From the NCBI RefSeq assembly GCF_004362405.1, contig NZ_SNXE01000009.1, forward strand, positions 62,001 through 126,000: a stretch of DNA of 64,000 nucleotides. Reading direction: 5' to 3'. The notes under the pieces are model-generated. The model did no database searches. It was not told the DNA's origin and was given only the letters and a program-made list of their open reading frames with translations. Shown one piece after another: positions 1-9,374 of this stretch. The stretch comes from Roseateles asaccharophilus. GTDB lineage: Bacteria; Pseudomonadota; Gammaproteobacteria; Burkholderiales; Burkholderiaceae_C. Both the position numbers and the translations under genes were made by a program. Numbering within the stretch: the first letter of the stretch is position 1; every line of letters starts with the position of its first letter.

Positions 1-4
1 TAGG

Positions 5-448
5 TCAGCCCGCCGCGCCGCCCTCCATTTGCGCAAAGCCCAGATAGCGGGCCTCGAAGCGCGCCTTGCCCGCGCGGGCAAAGGCCGCTTCGTCCCAGTC
101 GCCCTCGCCCAGCCGGGCGCGGAGCTCGGGGCGGAAGCGGTAGACAAAAGCGTCCAGCACGCGCCCATCCTCCAGGTGCACCGCCACGCTCACGCGCTCG
201 TACTCGGGGCCTTCGAAGGCATCCAGCCGCGCCCAGGCAGATTCGGGCACATCCAGATAAAGCCGACCCGCCACCTCGGCGCCGGGCGCGGGCTGCAGGC
301 CCGGGTACTCCTGGCCCTGCACCGGATGGCGGGCATGGTCGGCCAGGCGTGCCGGCAGCGAGGCCGGCAGGGCCTGCGGCGCCAGGCCGCAGACACGCGC
401 CATGATGTCGGCCCACATCAGCGAGCCGTAGGTGAAGGCATGCGCCAC
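5..448 (-). CDS. Gamma-glutamylcyclotransferase (AIG2-like) family protein
   Basis: The 147-residue product begins with the family hallmark FTYGSLMW (residues 5-12), the loop that binds the gamma-glutamyl group, and carries the acidic residue expected in catalysis in FEGPEYER (Glu79). The family either releases 5-oxoproline from gamma-glutamyl compounds or, in many bacterial members, acts on gamma-glutamylamines; which applies here cannot be told from the sequence. The length is typical of a single-domain cytosolic member. It starts 21 bases after the aldolase stop on the same strand, so it is probably co-transcribed with fba. I am confident of the fold and less sure of the substrate. Confidence 0.85.
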   Translation of the reverse strand: MAHAFTYGSLMWADIMARVCGLAPQALPASLPARLADHARHPVQGQEYPGLQPAPGAEVAGRLYLDVPESAWARLDAFEGPEYERVSVAVHLEDGRVLDAFVYRFRPELRARLGEGDWDEAAFARAGKARFEARYLGFAQMEGGAAG

Positions 449-469
449 CGCAGGCTCGCGCGCCGGGAC

Positions 470-1534
470 TTACTGGACGACCTGGGCCAGCTCGCCGCGG
501 GCATAGGCCGCGGCGATGTCCACCAGGGTGCGCGGCTGGATCTTGCCAGCCTGGCCTTCGCAGCCGAACTCCAGATAGCGCTGCTTGCACACCGCCTTGG
601 CGGCCTCGCGGGCGGGCTTGAGCCACTCGCGGGCATCGAACTTGTCGGGGTTCTCGGCCAGGAACTTGCGCACCGCGCCGGTCATGGCCAGGCGGATGTC
701 GGTGTCGATATTGATCTTGCGCACGCCATGCTTGATGGCTTCCTGGATCTCCTCGACCGGCACGCCGAAGGTCTCCTTCATCTTGCCGCCGTACTGGTTG
801 ATGATGGCCAGCAGTTCCTGCGGCACGCTGGAGGAGCCGTGCATCACCAGATGGGTGTTGGGGATGCGGGCGTGGATTTCCTTGACGCGACTGATGGCCA
901 GGATGTCGCCGGTGGGCTTGCGGCTGAACTTGTAGGCGCCGTGGCTGGTGCCGATGGCAATCGCCAGCGCGTCCAGCTGGGTGGCCTTGACGAAGGTGGC
1001 GGCCTCTTCCGGGTCGGTCAGCATCTGGCTGTGGTCCAGCTTGCCAACGGCACCGATGCCATCTTCCTCGCCGGCGTCGCCGGTTTCCAGATTGCCCAGG
1101 CAGCCCAGTTCGCCCTCGACGGTGACGCCCACCATGTGGGCCATCTCCACCACGCGGCGGGTCACGTCCACGTTGTAATCAAAGCTGGAGGGGGTCTTGC
1201 CGTCTTCCATCAGCGAGCCGTCCATCATCACCGAGCCGAAGCCCAGGTCGATGGCGCCCTGGCAGACCTTGGGGCTGGTGCCGTGATCCTGGTGCATGAC
1301 CAGGGGGATGTGGGGGTACATCTCGGCGGCGGCCTGGATCAGATGCTTGATGAAGGGCTCGCCGGCGTACTTGCGGGCACCGGCGCTGGCCTGCAGGATG
1401 ACCGGGGCGCCCACCTCGTCGGCCGCGGCCATCACGGCCTGCACCTGCTCGAGGTTGTTGACGTTGAATGCCGGGATACCGTAGCCGTTTTCGGCGGCAT
1501 GGTCCAGCAGCTGGCGCATGGAAACGAGAGGCAT
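470..1534 (-). CDS. fba: Fructose-bisphosphate aldolase, class II
   Basis: Reversible cleavage of fructose 1,6-bisphosphate to dihydroxyacetone phosphate and glyceraldehyde 3-phosphate in glycolysis, gluconeogenesis and the Calvin cycle. The 354-residue protein shows class II zinc-aldolase features: the early IPAFNVNN segment, MHQDHGTS carrying zinc-binding His, the GSVMMDGS loop, MHGSSS, and KINIDTDIR near the C terminus, which binds phosphate. It resembles the long CbbA/Fba form of betaproteobacteria. I chose the ATG at 1534, preceded by GGAGGG at good spacing, over an upstream ATG that would add 19 residues without family similarity. A gamma-glutamylcyclotransferase gene follows closely downstream. 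Divergent to it is the HATPase/DUF4325 gene. Confidence 0.96.
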   Translation of the reverse strand: MPLVSMRQLLDHAAENGYGIPAFNVNNLEQVQAVMAAADEVGAPVILQASAGARKYAGEPFIKHLIQAAAEMYPHIPLVMHQDHGTSPKVCQGAIDLGFGSVMMDGSLMEDGKTPSSFDYNVDVTRRVVEMAHMVGVTVEGELGCLGNLETGDAGEEDGIGAVGKLDHSQMLTDPEEAATFVKATQLDALAIAIGTSHGAYKFSRKPTGDILAISRVKEIHARIPNTHLVMHGSSSVPQELLAIINQYGGKMKETFGVPVEEIQEAIKHGVRKINIDTDIRLAMTGAVRKFLAENPDKFDAREWLKPAREAAKAVCKQRYLEFGCEGQAGKIQPRTLVDIAAAYARGELAQVVQ

Positions 1535-1695
1535 GGTCGGCCCTCCAGGGAGTTGTGAATTCTTGGGCGCGGCTCCGGATCCCGTAACCACGCCGTAACT
1601 GCGCGGGATTCTAGCGGCCCCATCGCCGCCGCGCCCCCCGGAAATGCGGGCAAGCGCGCTTGCGCGCGCCGCGCCCGAAGGCTAGCCTAGTCCGC

Positions 1696-2718
1696 GTGAC
1701 CGTTCGCCTCGACCTTGACCATCTCACCCTGTGGATGACCGCCGCAGCGCGCGAGCATTCCCTGGATCTGACCAACCATGTGGCGGAGCGAACCGGGGCC
1801 AGCCGCCGGGCGGTGCAGGCCGCACTGCGCCGCCTGGTGGACGCCCAGTGGCTGCGCCGCGAGGGCAGCCGCAGCCGGCCCGTCTACCACCCGGGGGCCC
1901 TGCGTCAGGTGGCGCGCAGCTACACCCTCTACGGCCTGCAGGAAGACATCCCCTGGCAGCGCGACTTCGCGCCACATTTCGAACTGCCCCGCCATGTGGC
2001 GCGCATGCTGCAGCATGGCTTCACCGAGCTGCTGAACAATGCCATCGACCACAGCGGCGGCAGCAGCGTTACCGTCTCCCTGCGCCAGACGCCCAGCCAT
2101 GTGCAGCTGCTGGTCTCGGACGATGGCTGCGGCGTCTTCGACAAGATTTGCAGCAGCTTCGACATCACCGATGCCCAGCACGCCATGCTCGAGCTGAGCA
2201 AGGGCCGGCTCACCAGCCAGCCCGAGGCCCATACCGGGCGCGGCCTCTTCTTCTGCTCGCAGCTGGCCGATGTGTTCGACATCCACGCCAACAACACCGC
2301 CTACCAGCGCCGCGCCTGGGAGGCCAGCGGCTGGCAGGCCGGTCGCGCCCTGCCCCGCCAGGGCAGCTCCATCTATATGGCCATCGCCCTGGACACCACG
2401 CGCAGCCTGGACCAGGTCATGGAGGCCTGGAGCCTGGCGGGCGACGGCATCGAGTTCGACCACACCCGGGTGTGTCTGCGCCTGCTCGCGGGACCGGGCC
2501 AGGCCCTGGACTCGCGCGCCCAGGCACGCCGTGTGGCGGCCCGGCTACCCTCCTTCAAGCGGGTGGAAATCAGCTTCGAGGGAGTGGAAGACGTCGGACA
2601 TGGCTTCACGGACGAGCTGTTCCGTGTGTTCGCCCGGGCCCGACCGGAGGTCGAGCTGGTGCCCACCCACATGACGCCCCGCATTGCGGCCCTGGTGGCC
2701 AGCGCGCGCAAGGGCTGA
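1696..2718 (+). CDS. HATPase with N-terminal winged helix and C-terminal DUF4325 (STAS-like) domain
   Basis: This 340-residue protein (from the GTG at 1696) combines three parts. Residues about 8-65 read as a winged helix-turn-helix. Residues about 95-225 are a GHKL/HATPase fold with an N box (ELLNNAIDH), a G1 box (DDGCG) and a G2 box (HTGRG). The last hundred residues look like the DUF4325 STAS-like domain. It resembles a bacterial anti-sigma kinase (SpoIIAB/RsbW type) fused to its own STAS-like partner and to a DNA-binding domain, so a regulatory role is inferred. No histidine phospho-acceptor box is visible. A TTG at 1660 would add 12 residues; neither start has a strong ribosome-binding site. 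It is convergent with pyk, 9 bases apart. Confidence 0.75.
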   Translation: MTVRLDLDHLTLWMTAAAREHSLDLTNHVAERTGASRRAVQAALRRLVDAQWLRREGSRSRPVYHPGALRQVARSYTLYGLQEDIPWQRDFAPHFELPRHVARMLQHGFTELLNNAIDHSGGSSVTVSLRQTPSHVQLLVSDDGCGVFDKICSSFDITDAQHAMLELSKGRLTSQPEAHTGRGLFFCSQLADVFDIHANNTAYQRRAWEASGWQAGRALPRQGSSIYMAIALDTTRSLDQVMEAWSLAGDGIEFDHTRVCLRLLAGPGQALDSRAQARRVAARLPSFKRVEISFEGVEDVGHGFTDELFRVFARARPEVELVPTHMTPRIAALVASARKG

Positions 2719-2727
2719 GCCTGCAGC

Positions 2728-4158
<1,431 letters not shown>

Positions 4159-4241
4159 GATGGGGCTGTCTCTCGCTGAAATCTAGTTACAGCGAAAGAT
4201 TATGGACCGCAACATGGCCCGCGCCATGGTTTCAGCAGGTT

Positions 4242-6566
4242 TCAGCCGCGCGCCGCATGCACATCCGCGGCGGCCAGCGCCGTCATATTGACGATGCGGC
4301 GCACCGTGGCCGAGGGCGTGAGGATGTGCACCGGAGCCGCCGCGCCCAGCAGGATGGGGCCGATGGTCACGCCTTGGCCGGCCACGATCTTCAACACATT
4401 GAAGAGGATGTTGGCCGCATCCAGCGACGGCAGCACCAGCAGATTGGCCGCGCCCTGCAGCTTGCTGTCGGGCAGGAAGGTGGCGCGCACGCTCTCCGAC
4501 AGGGCCGCATCGCCATGCATCTCGCCCTCGCACTCGATCTCGGGATGCGCCGCGGCGAACAACTCGTGCGCCCGGCGCATCTTCTGCGCCGAGGGCCGCT
4601 TGCTGGAGCCGAACATGGAATGCGAGACAAAGGCCAGCTTGGGCGGCAGGCCAAAGCGGCGCAGCTCCTCGGCCGCCATGGCGGCGATCTCGGTCAGTTG
4701 CTCCGCATCCGGGCTGTCATTGACGAAGGTATCAGTCACGAACAAGGTCTGCTTGTCCAGCATCACCGCGTTCATGGTGGCAAAGCAATGGGCCCCCTCG
4801 CGCAGGCCGATCAGGTCGGACACATGCTCCAGATGCGAGTCGAAGCGCCCCACCATGCCGCAGATCATGGCGTCGGCATCGCCCAGCTTGATGGCCAGGG
4901 CGCCGATGGTGGTGTTGGAGCGGCGCACCGCGGCCTTGGCCATGTCCGGCGTGACGCCGTTGCGCCCCATCAGCTGGTGATAGGTCTCCCAGTACTGGCG
5001 GAAGCGCGGATCGTTCTCGGGGTCGATCACCGCCACATCCTGGCCCAGCTTCAGGCGCAGGCCGGCGCGTTGCACGCGCATGGCGATCACCTCGGGGCGC
5101 CCGATCAGGGTGGGACGGGCCAGGCCTTCGTCCAGCACCACCTGCACCGCGCGCAGCACGCGCTCGTCCTCGCCCTCGGCGTAGATCACGCGCGCCGGCT
5201 TGGCCTTGGCGGCCGCGAACACCGGGCGCATGAACATGCCGGTCTGGTAGACAAAGCGCGAGAGCTCCTGGCGGTAGGCCTCCAGATCCGCGATGGGGCG
5301 CGTGGCCACGCCGGACTCGGCCGCGGCCTGGGCCACGGCCGGGGCAATGCGCAGGATCAGGCGCGCATCAAAGGGCTTGGGAATCAGGTAGTCGGGGCCG
5401 AAGGCCAGGTCTTGCCCGGCATAGGCGGCCGCCACCTCGTCGCTGGTCTCGGCCTTGGCCAGGGCGGCGATCTCGCGCACGCAGGCCAGCTTCATGGCTT
5501 CCGTGATCTTGGTCGCACCGCAATCGAGCGCGCCGCGGAAGATATAGGGGAAGCACAGGACGTTGTTGACCTGGTTGGGATAGTCCGAGCGGCCGGTGGC
5601 GATGATGCAGTCGGGCCGCGCGGCCTTGGCCAGCTCGGGACGGATCTCGGGCTCGGGGTTGGCCAGGGCCAGGATGATGGGCTTGTCCGCCATGGTCTTG
5701 ACCATCTCGGGCGTCAGCACGCCGGCGGCCGAGCAGCCCAGGAAGACGTCGGCGCCCGCGATCACCTCGGCCAGGGTGGTGGCCGCGGTGGTCTGGCAGT
5801 AGCGCTGCTTGCTCTCGTCCAGCTTGCCGTCCTTGGCATCCTGGCGCCCTTCGCGGATCACGCCCTTGGAGTCGACCACAAAGATGTGCTCGCGCTTCAC
5901 GCCCAGGCCCACCATCACATCCAGGCAGGCGATGGCCGCAGCCCCCGCGCCCGAGGCCACCAGCTTGACCTGGCCGATGTCCTTGCCCACCAGCTCCAGG
6001 CCGTTGAGCAGGGCGGCGGCGCTGATGATGGCCGTGCCGTGCTGGTCGTCATGGAACACCGGAATGTTCATGCGATCGCGCAGCTGCTTCTCGATATAGA
6101 AGCACTCGGGCGCCTTGATGTCCTCCAGATTGATGCCGCCCAGCGTGGGCTCCATGGCCGCGATGATCTCGACCAGCTTGTCGGGGTCGCGCTCGGCCAG
6201 CTCGATGTCAAAGACATCGATGCCGGCAAACTTCTTGAACAGGCAGCCCTTGCCCTCCATCACAGGCTTGGCGGCCAGGGGACCGATATCGCCCAGGCCC
6301 AGCACCGCCGTGCCATTGGTGACCACGCCCACCAGATTGGCGCGCGAGGTGTAGTCGGCCGCCAGCGAGGGATCGGCCTCGATGTCCAGACAGGGATAGG
6401 CCACGCCCGGCGAGTAGGCCAGGGACAGGTCGCGCTGATTGGACAGGGCCTTGGTGGGGGTGACGGAAATCTTGCCGCGCGTGGGGGCGCGGTGATAGTC
6501 CAGCGCGGCCTCGCGCAGGGCGGCCTCAGCCGGCGACAGATTGGACTTGTTGGGGCTGCTGCTCAT
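4242..6566 (-). CDS. maeB: NADP-dependent malic enzyme with C-terminal phosphotransacetylase-like domain
   Basis: Oxidative decarboxylation of malate to pyruvate. The 774-residue protein has the malic enzyme N-terminal domain ([12 protein letters not shown]), the catalytic and NAD(P)-binding domain ([19 protein letters not shown]), and, from about residue 430 onward, a phosphate acetyl/butyryltransferase-like domain ([14 protein letters not shown]). In MaeB enzymes that domain is regulatory, mediating acetyl-CoA inhibition, and not an active Pta; this is family knowledge. The ATG at 6566 gives the conserved N terminus; an upstream in-frame ATG would add 41 residues of non-homologous sequence. 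The gene is divergent from the PstS-like gene, and 243 bases separate them. Confidence 0.95.
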   Translation of the reverse strand: MSSSPNKSNLSPAEAALREAALDYHRAPTRGKISVTPTKALSNQRDLSLAYSPGVAYPCLDIEADPSLAADYTSRANLVGVVTNGTAVLGLGDIGPLAAKPVMEGKGCLFKKFAGIDVFDIELAERDPDKLVEIIAAMEPTLGGINLEDIKAPECFYIEKQLRDRMNIPVFHDDQHGTAIISAAALLNGLELVGKDIGQVKLVASGAGAAAIACLDVMVGLGVKREHIFVVDSKGVIREGRQDAKDGKLDESKQRYCQTTAATTLAEVIAGADVFLGCSAAGVLTPEMVKTMADKPIILALANPEPEIRPELAKAARPDCIIATGRSDYPNQVNNVLCFPYIFRGALDCGATKITEAMKLACVREIAALAKAETSDEVAAAYAGQDLAFGPDYLIPKPFDARLILRIAPAVAQAAAESGVATRPIADLEAYRQELSRFVYQTGMFMRPVFAAAKAKPARVIYAEGEDERVLRAVQVVLDEGLARPTLIGRPEVIAMRVQRAGLRLKLGQDVAVIDPENDPRFRQYWETYHQLMGRNGVTPDMAKAAVRRSNTTIGALAIKLGDADAMICGMVGRFDSHLEHVSDLIGLREGAHCFATMNAVMLDKQTLFVTDTFVNDSPDAEQLTEIAAMAAEELRRFGLPPKLAFVSHSMFGSSKRPSAQKMRRAHELFAAAHPEIECEGEMHGDAALSESVRATFLPDSKLQGAANLLVLPSLDAANILFNVLKIVAGQGVTIGPILLGAAAPVHILTPSATVRRIVNMTALAAADVHAARG

Positions 6567-6639
6567 CCCGCGTCTCCTCAATACAGGGCGGGCAAGATTA
6601 CCCTGCTTATCCCTGCGCGCCGATGCCGAGTGTTTTGCC

Positions 6640-6657
6640 TGCCATGCAAAGATGGCA
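6640..6657. repeat. Perfect 6-bp inverted repeat in the maeB/PstS-like divergent intergenic region
   Basis: TGCCAT and ATGGCA are separated by six bases (GCAAAG) in the 243-base space between maeB and the PstS-like gene. The spacing and location fit a dimeric regulator site, but no candidate regulator is linked and the arms are short. The rest of this gap shows no RNA gene and no promoter I would stand behind. Confidence 0.35.
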
Positions 6658-6809
6658 AGGTCCCCGCCGTCGACGTATGCCTGCGCCACAGGACTTCAGG
6701 TGGCGGAAAACCCCGTTCTGCGCCCCGCCTCGCGCCCGCGCGTGAATTGCGCACGCATGCAATCCTGCCGGCGCCGCGAAAATACCGCGCCTCTCCGAAC
6801 GCCCCCATC

Positions 6810-7922
6810 ATGTCCGACAAGCCTTACCTGCGGCGCCGCGCTTGGCTGCGCCAACAACTGCTCTTGCCGCTGCTGAGCTCGCTAGGCGGCGCTGCCGCGC
6901 TCATCCATGCCAGCTCGGCTCGAGCGCAAGCCACCGGCGCCCAGGCCGTCAATGGCTCGGGCGCCTCCTTCCCGTCCCTGGTCTATCAGCGATGGGCGGC
7001 CAGCTATCTAAAGGCAACAGGGCACCAGGTCAGCTATCAGCCCACCGGTTCCGGTGAGGGACAACGCCTGGTCAGCGCTCGCCAAGTGCACTTCGGCGGC
7101 AGCGATTCGCCGCTGCCGCCAGAAGAACTGAGCAAGCGCGAGCTGATTCAGATGCCCATGCTGGTGGGTGGCATCGTGCCCGTCGTCAACCTGCCGGGCC
7201 TCAGCGATGCCAGACTGCGCCTGAGCGGCCCCGTGCTCGCCGCGCTGATGAGCGGGGAGATTGAGCGCTGGAACGATGCCCAAATCAGCGCCCTGAACCC
7301 CGGGCTCAGCCTACCCGCTCTGCCCGTGCGGCGTGTGGTACGGGCCGACAAGTCCGGCACCAGCGAGGGCTTCACGCAATACCTGAGCACCGTGTCGCCA
7401 GGTTTTGCCAAGCGCGTCGGCGCGAGTTCACAGCCCAAGTGGCCCGGCGAAGTCGAGTCCGCCGAGGGCAATGATGGCGTGGTCAAGGCCTTGAAGGCCC
7501 GGGCCGGCACTCTGACGTATGTGAGCTACGACCGCGTGCAGCGAGACCGGCTCAGCAGTGCCAGCCTGCTCAACGCGGCGGGCCAGTGGGTCTCAGCCGG
7601 GGAAGCTGGTTTCCGCTCGGCCATTGCCAACAGCGATGTGGCCCGCAAAGGCGACGACCGGGCCTCTCTGATGAACCGTGAAGGGGCCGAGAGCTGGCCC
7701 ATCACCATGACCAGCTTCATCCTGATTGACGCCCGTCCGCCCAGCGGCGCGGCCGCGACACCAGTGCTGCGCTTTCTGTACTGGTGTCTGATGCATGGAG
7801 ACGAGTTGCTGCGCGGCACGGGCTTCGCACCGCTGCCAATCGCGCTTCAATCCAAGCTGGCTGCAAGACTGAGCTTGGTCAAACCCCGCGACAACAAGCC
7901 CCCGGTGTACCAAAGCGCTTGA
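6810..7922 (+). CDS. PstS-like phosphate ABC transporter substrate-binding protein, exported
   Basis: The 370-residue product has a signal peptide (arginine-rich start RRRAWLRQQ, hydrophobic core, cleavage likely near SARAQA at residue 39) and then PstS signatures: NGSGASFPSLVYQRW, PTGSGEGQR, FGGSDSPL and ADKSGTSEGFTQYL, the loops that wrap phosphate in PstS. It ends with SWPITMTSF, also typical. No pstC, pstA, pstB or phoU lies in the window, so it is an orphan binding protein, possibly a scavenging or sensing partner. It converges on the dGTPase-like gene with only 4 bases between stops. Its base composition looks less GC-rich than the flanking core genes. The family is clear; the ligand is inferred. 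Confidence 0.85.
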   Translation: MSDKPYLRRRAWLRQQLLLPLLSSLGGAAALIHASSARAQATGAQAVNGSGASFPSLVYQRWAASYLKATGHQVSYQPTGSGEGQRLVSARQVHFGGSDSPLPPEELSKRELIQMPMLVGGIVPVVNLPGLSDARLRLSGPVLAALMSGEIERWNDAQISALNPGLSLPALPVRRVVRADKSGTSEGFTQYLSTVSPGFAKRVGASSQPKWPGEVESAEGNDGVVKALKARAGTLTYVSYDRVQRDRLSSASLLNAAGQWVSAGEAGFRSAIANSDVARKGDDRASLMNREGAESWPITMTSFILIDARPPSGAAATPVLRFLYWCLMHGDELLRGTGFAPLPIALQSKLAARLSLVKPRDNKPPVYQSA

Positions 7923-7926
7923 AGCC

Positions 7927-9225
7927 TCAAGACTGCCAGTGGTGGTTCAGGCGCAAGCACTGGAAGTCAGGCAATCCGGCCAACCAGTCTGCAATACAAC
8001 GTCGCTGCTCGCGATCGGTCTTGAGTGATCGCAGTCGCTGCAGAGGCTCGGCAGGTAGACAGCGCTCGGGATCGGCCCAACACGCCTGCAGCATCGCCTG
8101 AACCGTCGCGAGACTGCGGGACAGCGTCGGCGCTAGCTCGGGAGCATGAAAGACCTTGCGATTCACAAGCTCGCTGAGCTGTCTCAACCACAGCCGCGCC
8201 TGCGGCATAAGGCTTGCCTGATACCGCAGCAAGGGCGAGTCCAGACCGACCATCTCATCCACCTCGACCGAAACCACGAAGGCATTGACAAGAGCCCCGA
8301 TCGCCCGGCGGCGACGCAACTCGGAGCTGCCAAACAATGCCTCTGAAACCGCAGTGTGATCGGCCACATCCACCGCGTTCGCCCAAGCTCGGTCCGGCAT
8401 AAGCTTGCGCCAGTCATCCGGGCCGATCCGCCCGAGCACGATGCCGTCCTCCAACTCATGCACACCATGGGCGATCTCCGAGGCAAGGGCGACAATGCTG
8501 CTGTCCCAAGACGGAGTGCCCGCCTTGCCCGCATGGTGCGATTGAGCGGGAAGGGCGGGTCGAAGAAAGCGCTCTGCGTCAGCCGGAGACAGGCACTCCA
8601 TCAACCAGCTTGCCGCCCCTGCATCCTCGTCATAAAAAGCGCCTGGCGGCAGCGTTCCATGGGGCCCAACGACGGAGCTCATTGCCGCAGGGTAAGCAAG
8701 ACACCCTAAGAGCACGCGGCGCGACAAGTCCAGGCCATGACGCTCGGAATAACACTCCAGTGCGCTGACCGCACGAAAGGCCTGCGCATCAGTTTGATAG
8801 CCCCCGATGTCCGACGTCCAGCTTTGCAGGGCAATTTCTCCCCCTTTGCCCATGGGCGTACAGCCCAAGAAACGGGCAAAGGCAATGGCCTCGATCAGAT
8901 TGGGATCAGGCATGACCTCGCGCCAAGCTGCATGAGGGGAGTGCAGTGCATCCAGGGCGCGCAGCAAGCCACGCGACAGCTGTGCCACTTCCAGCGCTTG
9001 GGTAAGCCGCGTCCGCATCAGGTCCCCCTGATCCAGACCGGGAAGGACGTACTTGCCCTGAAGTCGACGAAAGCCGGCACAGTGCAGGACGCGAGCCCTG
9101 TCACGGGCATAGGGATTGCGATAGCCCCCTCTGGCCCGACTGATTTCCTCGCCGGACCTCCGCTGCGACCACACCGCCATGGACTGGTAGCGAACGATCA
9201 TTTCGGATTGCATGGTGGCTTCCAT
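7927..9225 (-). CDS. dGTPase-like HD-domain protein lacking the metal ligands (predicted pseudoenzyme)
   Basis: The 432-residue protein follows the deoxyguanosine triphosphohydrolase pattern: YRNPYARDRARVLHCAGFRR, then RTRLTQALEVAQ, an IEAIAFARFLGCTPMGKGGE segment, GGYQTDAQAFR, and IVALASEIAHGVHELEDGI. In active dGTPases four residues bind the metal: His in RLTH, His-Asp in AHD, and Asp in ADEIA. Here these are Gln76, Arg118-Phe119 and Ser249, so all four are lost while the surrounding helices are kept. The usual PPFGHGGE becomes TPMGKGGE. The reading frame is intact and starts with a clear AGGAG site, so this is not simple decay. It could be a regulatory or nucleotide-sensing relative. It lies 149 bases downstream of the sensor kinase gene, same strand. 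Confidence 0.82.
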   Translation of the reverse strand: MEATMQSEMIVRYQSMAVWSQRRSGEEISRARGGYRNPYARDRARVLHCAGFRRLQGKYVLPGLDQGDLMRTRLTQALEVAQLSRGLLRALDALHSPHAAWREVMPDPNLIEAIAFARFLGCTPMGKGGEIALQSWTSDIGGYQTDAQAFRAVSALECYSERHGLDLSRRVLLGCLAYPAAMSSVVGPHGTLPPGAFYDEDAGAASWLMECLSPADAERFLRPALPAQSHHAGKAGTPSWDSSIVALASEIAHGVHELEDGIVLGRIGPDDWRKLMPDRAWANAVDVADHTAVSEALFGSSELRRRRAIGALVNAFVVSVEVDEMVGLDSPLLRYQASLMPQARLWLRQLSELVNRKVFHAPELAPTLSRSLATVQAMLQACWADPERCLPAEPLQRLRSLKTDREQRRCIADWLAGLPDFQCLRLNHHWQS

Positions 9226-9333
9226 GGCGACTCCTCAGGGTGTGCGCTGATGGCAGACTCAATGCTCCCTGCTGCAAACCTTAGGCGCCGCCCCTCGCAC
9301 CCAACAGGCTTGCTCGTGCGCGCAAGATCGGTT

Positions 9334-9355
9334 GGCGTGAAGCACGCCACGTTTT
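9334..9355 (+). terminator. Short hairpin followed by T5 between the sensor kinase and dGTPase-like genes
   Basis: GGCGTG and CACGCC form a 6-bp stem with a 3-base loop, followed on the + strand by ACGTTTTTA. It could stop antisense transcription, or on the - strand act as an intercistronic stem-loop between two co-oriented genes. The stem is short, so the terminator label is tentative. Confidence 0.35.
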
Positions 9356-9374
9356 TACCCATGCTTGTGTCGGC

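Noticed and set aside
4257-6809. The first 850 codons of a 1221-codon + strand open frame that ends with the PstS-like gene
   Set aside because: It runs antisense to maeB; the translation is His/Gln/Gly-rich and has no motifs. High GC content removes stop codons from this frame. Only the part from 6810 is a gene.
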